Source: CAZGUH01 sp964529005
GTDB taxonomy: Bacteria > Actinomycetota > Acidimicrobiia > Acidimicrobiales > Ilumatobacteraceae
Assembly: GCA_964529005.1 (NCBI GenBank)
Contig: CAZGUH010000024.1
Coordinates: forward strand, 1 to 62,496
Length of the DNA: 62,496 bases
Direction of reading: 5' to 3'
The notes beneath the pieces are model-generated. The model was not told where the DNA came from. It did not search any database and worked only from the letters and a program-made list of their open reading frames with translations. The position numbers and the translations under genes are program-made. Positions 52,307-60,722 of the stretch are shown piece by piece; the first letter of the stretch is position 1; every line of letters begins with the position of its first letter.

Positions 52307-53553
52307 CCGGCGTCCTCGACCCGCCCGAGCCGACCGCCACGGCGGCTGCGCCGTCGCGCGCCACCGTGTGGTGGGATTGGGCGCGCCACAACCTGTTCCG
52401 GTCTGCGTTCGACGCCGCCGTCACCGTCGTGTCGGCGTTGGTCGTCGGCTACATCGTCTATCGCCTCGGCCGATTCGTGCTCGTGACGGGCCGCTGGGAG
52501 ATCGTGCGCCGCAACCTCACGCTTTTCCTCGTCGGCCGCTATCCGCGCGACGAGCTGTGGCGGCCGGTCACCGCGCTCGTCACCGTCGGCGCGTTCGGCG
52601 GCTTGCTCGCCGGTTTCGTCCACGCACGCCAGCGCCGCGTCGGCGCGGCGCCGCACGTTCCCCTGGCGCGCCGGCTCGTCCAGATCGTCGTCCGGCTCTG
52701 GCCGTTGCTGCTCGGCGTGCTCCTGCTGCTGGCGCTCGCACGGACCGTCACGCCGTGGTTCGTCGCCGCCGGCGTGGTCGCGGCGGTCGTGGCCGGTCGC
52801 ATCGTCGGGGCACGGCTGCCCCGACGGGCGCTCATCGTCTTGATCGTGCTCGGCCTCGCCGCGGCGATCGCGCTGTTCCGCATCATGACCGCGGCGCTCG
52901 ACGCCGACGACTGGGGCGGCATGATGCTGAACGTCGTGCTCGCCGTGATCTCGATCGCGCTGTCGTTCCCGATCGGCGTTCTGCTCGCGTTGGGTCGCCG
53001 CTCGAAGCTCCCCCTGATCCGCATCGTCTGCACCGTGTACATCGAGATCTTCCGCGGTGTGCCGTTGTTCGTGCTCTTGCTGCTGTCGGCGACGGCGCTG
53101 GGCTTCTTCGTGCCGCCCTCGTTCTCGCCGAGCCTCGTGGTGCGCGCGGTCGCGGTGTTCACGTTGTTCACCGCCGCCTACGTCGCCGAGATCGTGCGCG
53201 GTGGTCTCCAGGCGCTGCCGCGCGGCCAGACGGAAGCCGCACGCGCGCTCGGGCTGCCGCCGTGGCGAGTGACGTTCTGGATCGTGCTGCCACAGGCGCT
53301 GCGCAACGTGATCCCCGCGCTCGTCGGGCAGTTCATCAGCTTGTTCAAGGACACGACGCTGGCCGGCGCGGCGATGGGCTTCCTCGAGCTGTTCGCGGTC
53401 GCCGATTCCGCCGCCAGCCAGGCGGCGTTCCGCGGGCAGGGCCTCTACGCCGAGACCGCGACGTTCATCCTGTTCCTCTTCTGGGTGGGGTCGATCACGA
53501 TGAGCCGCGAGAGTCAACGATTGGAGCGCAAGCTCGGAGTGGGGGAGCGATGA
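52303..53553 (+). CDS. aapM: Amino-acid ABC transporter permease (AapM-like)
   Basis: A 416-residue permease with extra N-terminal membrane segments (residues about 25-190) before the core BPD_transp_1 domain: FPIGVLLALGRRS, YIEIFRGVPLFVLLLL and the EAA loop LPRGQTEAARALGLPPWRVT. The ATG at 52303 overlaps the aapQ stop (ATGA). It pairs with AapQ. Confidence 0.94.
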   Translation: MTGVLDPPEPTATAAAPSRATVWWDWARHNLFRSAFDAAVTVVSALVVGYIVYRLGRFVLVTGRWEIVRRNLTLFLVGRYPRDELWRPVTALVTVGAFGGLLAGFVHARQRRVGAAPHVPLARRLVQIVVRLWPLLLGVLLLLALARTVTPWFVAAGVVAAVVAGRIVGARLPRRALIVLIVLGLAAAIALFRIMTAALDADDWGGMMLNVVLAVISIALSFPIGVLLALGRRSKLPLIRIVCTVYIEIFRGVPLFVLLLLSATALGFFVPPSFSPSLVVRAVAVFTLFTAAYVAEIVRGGLQALPRGQTEAARALGLPPWRVTFWIVLPQALRNVIPALVGQFISLFKDTTLAGAAMGFLELFAVADSAASQAAFRGQGLYAETATFILFLFWVGSITMSRESQRLERKLGVGER

Positions 53554-54326
53554 CGAGCGTCGGGACCGCGCCGAACGATGCCACGCGCGTCGAGGGCGAG
53601 GTGATGATCCAGCTGATCGACGTCAGCAAGCGCTTCGGCAGCTTCGTCGCGCTGCGCGACATCAACCTCAGCGTGGCGCGCCAGGAGGTGCTCGTCGTCA
53701 TCGGGCCGTCCGGGTCGGGCAAGTCGACGATGATCCGTTGCATCAACCGCCTGGAGGAGCACGATGCCGGGCGCATCATCGTCGACGGCACCGAGCTGAC
53801 CACCGATCTGCGCAACATCCAAGCCATCCGGCGCGAGACGGGCATGGTGTTCCAGCAGTTCAACCTCTTCCCGCACCTCACCGTGCTGGACAACATCACG
53901 CTCGCCCCGCGCCAGGTGCGCCGCACCCCGAGGGCGGAGGCCGAGCGGCAGGCGATGGAGTTGCTCGAACGGGTCCGGATCCCCGAGCAGGCAGCGAAAT
54001 ATCCGGGCCAGCTGTCGGGCGGCCAGCAGCAGCGCGTCGCCATCGCCCGCGCGCTGGCGATGCGGCCGAAGGTGATGCTGTTCGACGAGCCGACCTCCGC
54101 GCTCGACCCCGAGATGATCAACGAGGTGCTCGAGGTGATGACCGACCTCGCCCGCGAAGGCATGACGATGATCGTCGTCACGCACGAGATGGGCTTCGCC
54201 CGCGAGGTCGCCGATCGCGTGGTGTTCATGGCGGACGGTCAGATCGTCGAGGTCGGCACGCCGGAGCACTTCTTCACCAACCCCACCGAGGAGCGCACGA
54301 AGTTGTTCCTGTCGCAGATCCTGTGA
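53550..54326 (+). CDS. aapP: Amino-acid ABC transporter ATP-binding protein (AapP-like)
   Basis: The 258-residue ATPase has Walker A GPSGSGKST, Q-loop QQFNLFPHLTV, signature LSGGQQQR, Walker B VMLFDEPTSALDP and the switch His in VTHEMGF, as in GlnQ/AapP proteins. The ATG overlaps the aapM stop. Its own stop overlaps the GTG of a CoA-transferase gene, which ties import to CoA activation. Confidence 0.96.
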   Translation: MTSVGTAPNDATRVEGEVMIQLIDVSKRFGSFVALRDINLSVARQEVLVVIGPSGSGKSTMIRCINRLEEHDAGRIIVDGTELTTDLRNIQAIRRETGMVFQQFNLFPHLTVLDNITLAPRQVRRTPRAEAERQAMELLERVRIPEQAAKYPGQLSGGQQQRVAIARALAMRPKVMLFDEPTSALDPEMINEVLEVMTDLAREGMTMIVVTHEMGFAREVADRVVFMADGQIVEVGTPEHFFTNPTEERTKLFLSQIL

Positions 54327-55507
54327 GCGCCTTGCCTCTCGCTGGTGTCACGGTCGTCAGCATCGAGCAGGCGGTCGCCGCGCCGTTCGCCACCCGCCAA
54401 CTCGCCGACCTCGGCGCCCGCGTCATCAAGATCGAGCGACCGGATGTCGGTGACTTCGCTCGGCGATACGACGAGACGGTGCACGGCGAGTCGAGCTACT
54501 TCGTCTGGCTCAACCGCTCGAAGGAGTCGCTCACCGTCGACCTCAAGAGCGAAGCGGGCCTCCAGATCGTCGGCGAGCTGCTGGGCCGCGCCGATGTGTT
54601 CGTCCAGAACCTCGCTCCCGGCGCCGCGGCGCGGCTCGGACTCAGCGCCGAAGCTCTCGCCGCGCGCCAGCCGCGGCTGATCGTGTGCGACATCTCGGGC
54701 TACGGCAACACCGGCCCGTGGGCGCAGCGCAAGGCGTACGACATGCTCGTGCAGGCCGAGACCGGAGTGCTCGCGCTGACGGGCACACAGGACACGCCGT
54801 CGCGCGTCGGTGTGTCCATCGCCGACATCGCCGCCGGCATGTACGCGTACAGCGGTGTGCTCGCCGCGCTGTTTCGCAGGGCCACGACGGGCGAGGTGTC
54901 GGCGGTGGAGGTCTCCCTGTTCGAGGCGCTCGCGGAATGGATGGGAGCACCGGCGTACTACACCGGCTACGGCGGCGCGCAGCCGCCCCGGGTCGGCGCG
55001 GCGCATGCGACGATCGCTCCGTACGGCACGTTCGCGACAGCGGACGGCGCGACGATCGTCCTCGCCATCCAGAACGAGCGCGAGTGGGCGTCGTTCTGCG
55101 ACATCGTCCTCGGCGACAGCGCGATCGCGGTCGACGAACGCTTCGCCACGAACTCGGCACGGGTCGTCAACCGGGCGGAGCTCGACGCCCGCGTCGCCAA
55201 ACGGCTCGTCGAGCTCGACGCAGACATGGCGGGCGAGCTGCTCGACCGCGCCAACATCGCCAACGCGCGGGTGAACTCGGTGCGCGACTTCCTCGATCAC
55301 CCGTCGCTTGCCGGTCGGGGCAGGTGGCGCACCGTCGACGCGCCCGGTGGTCCGATCTCCGCCTTGCTGCCCCCCGCCAACCTCAGCGGCGTCGAACCAC
55401 GCATGGGGCCGATCCCCGCGGTGGGCGAGCACACCGACGCCATCCTGCGCGAGCTCGGTCGCGACGAGCGCGCCATCGCGCGCCTGCGCGCCGACGGCGC
55501 CGTCTGA
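54323..55507 (+). CDS. Class III (CaiB/BaiF) CoA-transferase
   Basis: The 394-residue protein begins LPLAGVTVVSIEQAVAAPFA and has the family segments GARVIKIERPDVGDFAR, SLTVDLKSEAG, and the catalytic Asp in RKAYDMLVQAETG, with GVSIADIAAGMYAYSGVLAA. These enzymes move CoA between organic acids. The GTG at 54323 overlaps the ABC ATPase stop by four bases. The transporter coupling suggests its acid comes from the imported compound. Confidence 0.94.
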   Translation: MSALPLAGVTVVSIEQAVAAPFATRQLADLGARVIKIERPDVGDFARRYDETVHGESSYFVWLNRSKESLTVDLKSEAGLQIVGELLGRADVFVQNLAPGAAARLGLSAEALAARQPRLIVCDISGYGNTGPWAQRKAYDMLVQAETGVLALTGTQDTPSRVGVSIADIAAGMYAYSGVLAALFRRATTGEVSAVEVSLFEALAEWMGAPAYYTGYGGAQPPRVGAAHATIAPYGTFATADGATIVLAIQNEREWASFCDIVLGDSAIAVDERFATNSARVVNRAELDARVAKRLVELDADMAGELLDRANIANARVNSVRDFLDHPSLAGRGRWRTVDAPGGPISALLPPANLSGVEPRMGPIPAVGEHTDAILRELGRDERAIARLRADGAV

Positions 55508-55551
55508 CCAGCCCGGGCGCTCCGGCGCGCGCCGTGGAAGAATCCACCGAC

Positions 55552-56709
55552 GTGACCACCCTCACCGATGTGGAGCAGCTCATCGTCGACACCGTGCACG
55601 ACTGGGTCGACCGCGACGTCCGGCCGTTCGTGCGCGACCTCGAGCACGCCAACGAGTACCCGGAGAAGCTGATCGAGCAGATGAAGGAGCTCGGCATCTT
55701 CGGGCTTGCGATCCCCGAGGAGTTCGGGGGATCCCACGTCTCGATGCCGTGCTACGTGCACGTCACCGAGGAGATCGCCCGGGGTTGGATGAGCCTCGCC
55801 GGCGCGATGGGCGGCCACACGGTCGTGTCCAAGCTGCTCGTCGCGTTCGGCACGCCCCAACAGCAGCAGCGCTACCTGCCGCGAATGGCCACCGGTGAGG
55901 TCCGTGCGACGATGGCGCTCACCGAACCGGGCGGCGGCTCCGACCTCCAGGCGATGCTCACCACCGCCCGCCGCGACGGCGACGGGTACGTCGTCAACGG
56001 GTCGAAGACCTGGATCAGCAACGCCCGCCGTTCCGGCCTCATCGCCCTGCTGTGCAAGACCGATCCCGCCGCGCAGCCGCGCCATCGCGGCATCAGCATC
56101 CTGCTCGTCGAGCACGGCCCCGGGCTGACGGTGTCGAAGGATCTGCCCAAGCTCGGCTACAAGGGCGTCGAAGCATGCGAGCTGATCTTCGACGAGATGC
56201 GCGTGCCGCCCGACGCGCTCCTCGGATCCGTCGAGGGCCACGGGTTCGCCCAGATGATGAAGGGATTGGAGACCGGGCGCATCCAGGTCGCGTCGCGCGC
56301 CCTCGGCGTCGCCCGTGCGGCGTTCGAAGACGCCCTCCAGTACGCCCAGGATCGGCAGTCGTTCGGCACACCGATCTGGCAGCACCAGGCGATCGGCCAC
56401 TACCTCGCCGACATGGCCACCAAGCTCACCGCCGCCCGCCAACTCACGCTGTACGCCGCGGAGCGCTTCGATGCCGGCGAGCGCTGCGACATGGAGGCGG
56501 GGATGGCCAAGCTGTTCGCGTCGGAGGTGGGGATGGAGATCGCCCTGAACGCCATCCGCATCCACGGCGGCTATGGCTATTCGACCGAGTTCGACGTCGA
56601 GCGGTACTTCCGCGACGCCCCCTTGATGATCGTCGGAGAAGGCACGAACGAGATCCAGCGCAACGTGATCGCGCAGCAACTCGTCGCCCGAGCGCGCGGC
56701 CGGGGGTGA
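55552..56709 (+). CDS. Acyl-CoA dehydrogenase
   Basis: The 385-residue flavoenzyme has the FAD segments MALTEPGGGSDLQAM and GSKTWISNARR, the RQSFGTPIWQHQAI motif and a C-terminal GEGTNEIQRNVIAQQL with the catalytic-type Glu. GTG at 55552 is used. It lies 44 bases after the CoA-transferase gene, and probably oxidises the acyl-CoA that enzyme makes. It converges on the Lrp gene. Confidence 0.94.
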   Translation: MTTLTDVEQLIVDTVHDWVDRDVRPFVRDLEHANEYPEKLIEQMKELGIFGLAIPEEFGGSHVSMPCYVHVTEEIARGWMSLAGAMGGHTVVSKLLVAFGTPQQQQRYLPRMATGEVRATMALTEPGGGSDLQAMLTTARRDGDGYVVNGSKTWISNARRSGLIALLCKTDPAAQPRHRGISILLVEHGPGLTVSKDLPKLGYKGVEACELIFDEMRVPPDALLGSVEGHGFAQMMKGLETGRIQVASRALGVARAAFEDALQYAQDRQSFGTPIWQHQAIGHYLADMATKLTAARQLTLYAAERFDAGERCDMEAGMAKLFASEVGMEIALNAIRIHGGYGYSTEFDVERYFRDAPLMIVGEGTNEIQRNVIAQQLVARARGRG

Positions 56710-56724
56710 CCCGGCGCCGACCCG

Positions 56725-57174
56725 TCAACCCGGCGACGACGCCGATCGCCCGACGACGACCATCGTCTTCGTCCCCGTGATGTGGCCCTTGCCGCGCAGT
56801 TGGTCGACGACGCGCTTGAGGTCCTCGATGCGGCTGACGCGGATGCGGACGAGTGCGTCGGGATCACCGGTGAGCGTGAGCACCTCGAGCACCTCTGGAA
56901 TGTCGTCGGCGATGCTGGCGATCACATCGACGCGTGCGCTGCCGGCGAAGCGCAGTTCGGTGAACGCTTCGAGCGGGTAGCCGAGCTTGGAATGGTCGAC
57001 CTCGACGGTGTAGCGGAGGATGACGCCGTCGGCTTCGAGCCGATCGAGGCGGCGCTTGACGGCCGGGGCGGAGAGGTTGACCTCGGCGCCGACCTCCGCG
57101 AGCGTCGCCCGCGCGTTGCGCTCCATGATCCGCAGGATGGCTCGGTCGATGTCGTCCACGATGGTGCCGGCCAC
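56725..57174 (-). CDS. Lrp/AsnC-family regulator
   Basis: The 149-residue protein has an N-terminal HTH (DDIDRAILRIMERNARATLA, GAEVNLSAPAVKRRLDRLEA) and a RAM effector domain (FTELRFAGSARVDVIASIAD, EVLTLTGDPDALVRIRV). It starts at GTG 57174 and is divergent from the AceE-like gene. Three ACGCAA(C/T)A boxes lie in and around the gap, so control of that gene, probably by an amino or keto acid, is inferred. Confidence 0.93.
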   Translation of the reverse strand: MAGTIVDDIDRAILRIMERNARATLAEVGAEVNLSAPAVKRRLDRLEADGVILRYTVEVDHSKLGYPLEAFTELRFAGSARVDVIASIADDIPEVLEVLTLTGDPDALVRIRVSRIEDLKRVVDQLRGKGHITGTKTMVVVGRSASSPG

Positions 57175-57251
57175 GCAACAAATCTAGCTCTGCGGCCGTT
57201 CTGCGTCGATATGTTGCGTTCTGTGGCCTGATCGCCATTCATCTATTGCGT
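57173..57251. promoter_or_regulatory. Array of three Lrp-type boxes
   Basis: ACGCAACA (57173-57180), its inverse TGTTGCGT (57212-57219) and TATTGCGT (57244-57251) lie between the divergent Lrp and AceE-like genes. The first two form a perfect 8-base inverted repeat, and flanks agree further (CCACGCAA at both ends). Centres are about 39 and 32 bases apart, roughly whole helical turns, as for wrapped Lrp octamers. The first box overlaps the Lrp start codon. Confidence 0.6.
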
Positions 57252-57281
57252 GGCTGGACGGTTTCGGGTTACAAGCACCCC

Positions 57282-59660
57282 ATGACCGAGACGCTTGCTG
57301 CCCGGATCAGCGGCCCGGAGCGCGCCGACGACCCTCTGGACCGCATCCAGGACCGGATCCTGTGGCTGGCGACGAGCATGGTCCACCACGCCAACAAGGT
57401 CCGCGAGACCCGATCGGGCATCAAGGTGGGCGGGCATCAGGCCTCGTCGGCGTCGATGGTGAGCATCATGACCGCGCTGTGGTTCGAACACCTTCGTTCC
57501 ACGGATCGGGTGTCGGTGAAGCCCCACGCCTCGCCGGTGCTGCACGCGATCAACTACGTGCTCGGCCGACTCGACCGTCGCTACCTCACCGAGCTGCGGG
57601 CGTTTCACGGGTTGCAGAGCTATCCGAGCCGGACAAAGGACCCTGACCCGGTCGACTTCTCGACGGGGTCGGTGGGAATCGGCGCCACGGCCACCGTGTG
57701 GAGCGCGCTCGCGCACCGCTATGTGGCCGCGCACTTCGGTGACGGCGGAGACGAGCGGGGTCGCCACATCGCGCTGGTCGGGGACGCCGAGCTCGACGAA
57801 GGCGCAATCTGGGAGGCGCTCATCGATCCGATGGTGCCGCGCCTCGGTGAGCTGCTGTGGATCGTCGACCTCAATCGCCAGTCGCTCGACCGCGTCGTGC
57901 CCGACATCGCGGCCGGTCGCATCGGCGCGATGTTCCAGGCGGCGGGTTGGAACACGATCTCGGTGAAGTACGGCCGGCGCTTGCGTGCGCTGTTCGAGAT
58001 GCCGGGCGGCGAGTCGCTGCGCCGCCGCTTGGACGAGATGCCGAACGAGGAGTTCCAGCGCATCCTGCGCGCTCCGGCGGCCGAGGTGCGCGAGCGCTTG
58101 TGCGACTACGGCGGTGGGGGATCGGACCTTCGCCGGCTCGTCGGCGACCTCGACGACGCCGCCGTCACCGCTGCGGTGCGCGATCTCGGCGGGCACGATC
58201 TCGCCGACCTGAGCGAGGCGATCCGCGCCGCCGACGGCGTCACCGACCGTCCGACGGTCGTGTTCGCGTACACGATCAAAGCGTGGCGGCTGCCGACCGA
58301 GGGTCACCCCGCCAATCACTCCGCCCTGCTGACAGACGAGCAGTGGCGGGCGCTGGCCGGCCAGTTGGGCGCCGACGCGGACGACCCGTGGGCTCCGTTC
58401 GAGGACGGATCCGCCGCGGCCGAGACCTGTCGCCAGGTCGCAGCGCGGCTCGTGCGACCGGATCGGGCCGCGGCGCCGGCGCCGACGCCGCCGGTCGAGC
58501 TCGGCCGACCCCACGCGTCGCACGGTTCCACGCAGCAGGCGCTCGGACGCTTCTTCGTCGACCTCGAGCACGTCGCGCCGGACGTCGCCGGCCACGTCGT
58601 CACCGTCAGCCCCGATGTCGCCTCGTCGACCAACCTCGGTGGTTGGATCAACAAGGTCGGGGTGTGGAACGTCGACGACCGGTCCGACTGGTTCGCCGAC
58701 GTCAACGACGTCCTGATGCGCTGGAGTGAAACGCGCGCCGGCCGCCACATCGAGCTCGGCATCGCCGAAGGCAACCTGGTCGGCCTGCTCGGCGAGCTTG
58801 GCGTCACCTGGTCGCGGTCGGGACAGCCGCTGCTGCCGGTCGGGACGCTCTACGACCCGTTCGTCACTCGGGCGTTGGAGCCGTGGTCGTTCGGAATCTA
58901 CGCCGGAGGCCAGTCGATCCTCGTCGGCACACCGTCGGGCATCACGCTGGCGCCGGAGGGTGGAGCCCATCAGTCGATCGTGACGCCGTCGGTCGGGCTC
59001 GAACAGCCGCAGTGCATCGCATGGGAGCCGTGCTTCGCGCAGGATCTGGAGTGGACGATGCTGCACGCGCTCGCCCGCTTGGGACGCGCCGGCGGCTGCT
59101 CGTCGTACTTCCGCTTGAGCACGCGGGGCATCGACCAATCGCTCGCCGCCGTGCCTTCCGAGCCCGCAGCCCGGGAGCAGCGCCGGCGCCACGCGGTCGC
59201 CGGCGGATACGTTCTGCGCCGCGCCGCGGGGCGCCCGGCCGTCACGCTCGTGGGCATGGGCGTGGTCATGCCCGAGGTCGTCGCTGCTGCGGACGCGCTG
59301 GCAGCGATGGGTGTCGCGGCGGACGTCGTCTGCCTCACGTCCGCCGACTTGGTGTTCCGCGCCACCCGAGCCCGCCAGGGGCTGATCCCCGGCGATCACG
59401 CGATCCTGCACCACCTGTTCCCCGCGGCTCGCTCGGCGCCGATCGTGACCGTCCTCGACGGCCACCCGCACACCCTGGCGTTCCTCGCGACGGTCAACGG
59501 CGCGCGGCTGACGTCGCTCGGTGTGGACGACTTCGGGCAGGTCGGCGACGTGGACGACCTGTACCACCACTACGGGATCGACACCGACACGATCGTCGGC
59601 GCCGCGTGGGATCTCCTCGACGAAGTGGGTGCGCCCGGCGGAGTCGTCGATCGGCCGTAG
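57282..59660 (+). CDS. AceE-like homodimeric 2-oxoacid dehydrogenase E1 (short form)
   Basis: A 792-residue thiamine-diphosphate enzyme related to homodimeric pyruvate dehydrogenase E1 and transketolase. Visible are GGHQASSASMVSIMTALWF, FSTGSVGIGATATVWSA, the ThDP motif GDAELDEGAIWEALI ... VDLNRQSLD (GDA where AceE has GDG), IKAWRLPTEGHPANHSA, and the AceE-like HIELGIAEGNLVGLLGELG. It is about 100 residues shorter than AceE, and no E2 gene adjoins. Pyruvate or a related keto acid is the probable substrate. ATG at 57282 (MTETLAARI) is used. Divergent from the Lrp gene. Confidence 0.85.
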   Translation: MTETLAARISGPERADDPLDRIQDRILWLATSMVHHANKVRETRSGIKVGGHQASSASMVSIMTALWFEHLRSTDRVSVKPHASPVLHAINYVLGRLDRRYLTELRAFHGLQSYPSRTKDPDPVDFSTGSVGIGATATVWSALAHRYVAAHFGDGGDERGRHIALVGDAELDEGAIWEALIDPMVPRLGELLWIVDLNRQSLDRVVPDIAAGRIGAMFQAAGWNTISVKYGRRLRALFEMPGGESLRRRLDEMPNEEFQRILRAPAAEVRERLCDYGGGGSDLRRLVGDLDDAAVTAAVRDLGGHDLADLSEAIRAADGVTDRPTVVFAYTIKAWRLPTEGHPANHSALLTDEQWRALAGQLGADADDPWAPFEDGSAAAETCRQVAARLVRPDRAAAPAPTPPVELGRPHASHGSTQQALGRFFVDLEHVAPDVAGHVVTVSPDVASSTNLGGWINKVGVWNVDDRSDWFADVNDVLMRWSETRAGRHIELGIAEGNLVGLLGELGVTWSRSGQPLLPVGTLYDPFVTRALEPWSFGIYAGGQSILVGTPSGITLAPEGGAHQSIVTPSVGLEQPQCIAWEPCFAQDLEWTMLHALARLGRAGGCSSYFRLSTRGIDQSLAAVPSEPAAREQRRRHAVAGGYVLRRAAGRPAVTLVGMGVVMPEVVAAADALAAMGVAADVVCLTSADLVFRATRARQGLIPGDHAILHHLFPAARSAPIVTVLDGHPHTLAFLATVNGARLTSLGVDDFGQVGDVDDLYHHYGIDTDTIVGAAWDLLDEVGAPGGVVDRP

Positions 59661-59692
59661 GGCGGCTGGCTCGCGCGGCCGGCTCAGCCGCC
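59661..59692. terminator. Bidirectional hairpin terminator
   Basis: GGCGGCTG (59661-59668) and CAGCCGCC (59685-59692) form a perfect 8-base stem between the AceE-like stop and the convergent winged-helix gene, whose stop codon it overlaps. Confidence 0.5.
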
Positions 59693-60169
59693 GCGTGCCG
59701 CGTCGGGCGACAGCGCGTACCCGCGGCCGCGCTTGACGTCGACGGCAAGGAGAAGCCCGGCGAGCTGGCGGCGCAGCCGATAGATGATCGCGTCGAGCGC
59801 CTTGTCGCTCGGCGACCCGTGGGGCCATACCGCGCGCTCGAGGACGCGCCGCGGCACGACTCCGGTGCGGTCGAGCAGGATGCGCATGATCGTCGCTTCG
59901 CCAGGATGCAGTGCGATCGACTTCACGCCACGGTGCAGGACACCGGTGTCGTCGAGGATCACCGGTTGCCGGACGAGGTCGTCGACGCGTTGGCGCAGCG
60001 CGGTGGCGAGCGTCGTCACCGTCGACGCGTCGGCCGACGACCACGTCCAGTCCTCGTCGAGGCCGACGTCGTCGGGCCGTCGCTCGCCGTGCTCGACGAG
60101 CAGGAGACGCGGCACGCTCGCCCGAGCGAGGCGATCGCGCACAGCGGCATCTTCCGGCCACCGGATCAC
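59684..60169 (-). CDS. Winged-helix (OmpR-type) DNA-binding protein
   Basis: The C-terminal half is an OmpR-type winged helix: TIMRILLDRTGVVPRRVLER, VWPHGSPSDKALDAIIYRLR and VDVKRGRGYALS. The N-terminal 80 residues resemble a shortened receiver-like domain (VPRLLLVEHGERRPDDV) without a clear phospho-acceptor Asp. The GTG at 60169 gives 161 residues; the frame stays open to 60463 but that part is Arg-rich and runs into glnB, so the exact start is uncertain. Being downstream of amt-glnB, it may be a nitrogen-related regulator. Confidence 0.75.
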   Translation of the reverse strand: MIRWPEDAAVRDRLARASVPRLLLVEHGERRPDDVGLDEDWTWSSADASTVTTLATALRQRVDDLVRQPVILDDTGVLHRGVKSIALHPGEATIMRILLDRTGVVPRRVLERAVWPHGSPSDKALDAIIYRLRRQLAGLLLAVDVKRGRGYALSPDAARGG

Positions 60170-60224
60170 CTCGACGGCGATGGCAGCCGCGCTCGATTCG
60201 ATGTGGTCGTCGATCGCCGACCGG

Positions 60225-60356
60225 CGTGGGCGGCGTGACGGCGAGCGCGTGCGCCGCCCACGTTCGGTCGGAGTCGTGGGCGGCTCCCGGCGTCGCGCCG
60301 GCTCCGGGTCGAGGCCCCTTGCCCGGGTCGCTGGTGTCAGCCGCGAGCCGCCCACG
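60225..60356. repeat. Four copies of a CGTGGGCGGC decamer in alternating orientation
   Basis: CGTGGGCGGC occurs at 60225-60234 and 60275-60284, and its inverse GCCGCCCACG at 60253-60262 and 60347-60356. The last two copies share longer flanks (GAGT-CGTGGGCGGCTC-CGG), making a long inverted repeat. They fill the gap between the glnB stop and the winged-helix gene and could be a terminator, operators or a small repeat element. Confidence 0.6.
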
Positions 60357-60359
60357 AAC

Positions 60360-60698
60360 TCAGATCGCCTCTGGTCCCTCTTCGCCGGTCCGGATCCGAA
60401 CGATCCGATCGACCGGCGTGACCCACACCTTGCCGTCGCCGATCTTTCCGGTGGCGGCGGCATCGACGATCGTCCTGACCGTCACGTCGGCGACCGCGTC
60501 GTCGACCAGCACGTCGACGCGCGTCTTGGGGATGAACTCGATGGCGTACTCGGCGCCGCGGTACGTCTCGGTGTGGCCGCCCTGGCGGCCGAAGCCGCGC
60601 ACCTCACTGGCGGTCATGCCGGTGATGCCCGCAGCCTTGAGGGCGTCCTTCACGTCGTCGAGCTTGAACGGTTTGATGATGGCGGTGATGAGCTTCAT
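60360..60698 (-). CDS. glnB: Nitrogen regulatory protein P-II
   Basis: The 112-residue protein is a full P-II: MKLITAIIKPFKLDDVKDAL at the start, T-loop YRGAEY with the modifiable Tyr51, B-loop TGKIGDGKVWV, and C-terminal RIRTGEEG. In actinobacteria P-II encoded with amt (often called GlnK) is adenylylated at Tyr51 and gates the ammonium channel. It is 24 bases downstream of amt, as usual. Confidence 0.97.
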   Translation of the reverse strand: MKLITAIIKPFKLDDVKDALKAAGITGMTASEVRGFGRQGGHTETYRGAEYAIEFIPKTRVDVLVDDAVADVTVRTIVDAAATGKIGDGKVWVTPVDRIVRIRTGEEGPEAI

Positions 60699-60722
60699 GT
60701 CGGTTCCTTTCGCAGCGTCCGC

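Noticed and set aside
57243..60161. A 972-codon minus-strand frame opposite the AceE-like gene
   Set aside because: Arg-rich composition and no motifs; the plus strand carries recognisable enzyme motifs throughout.
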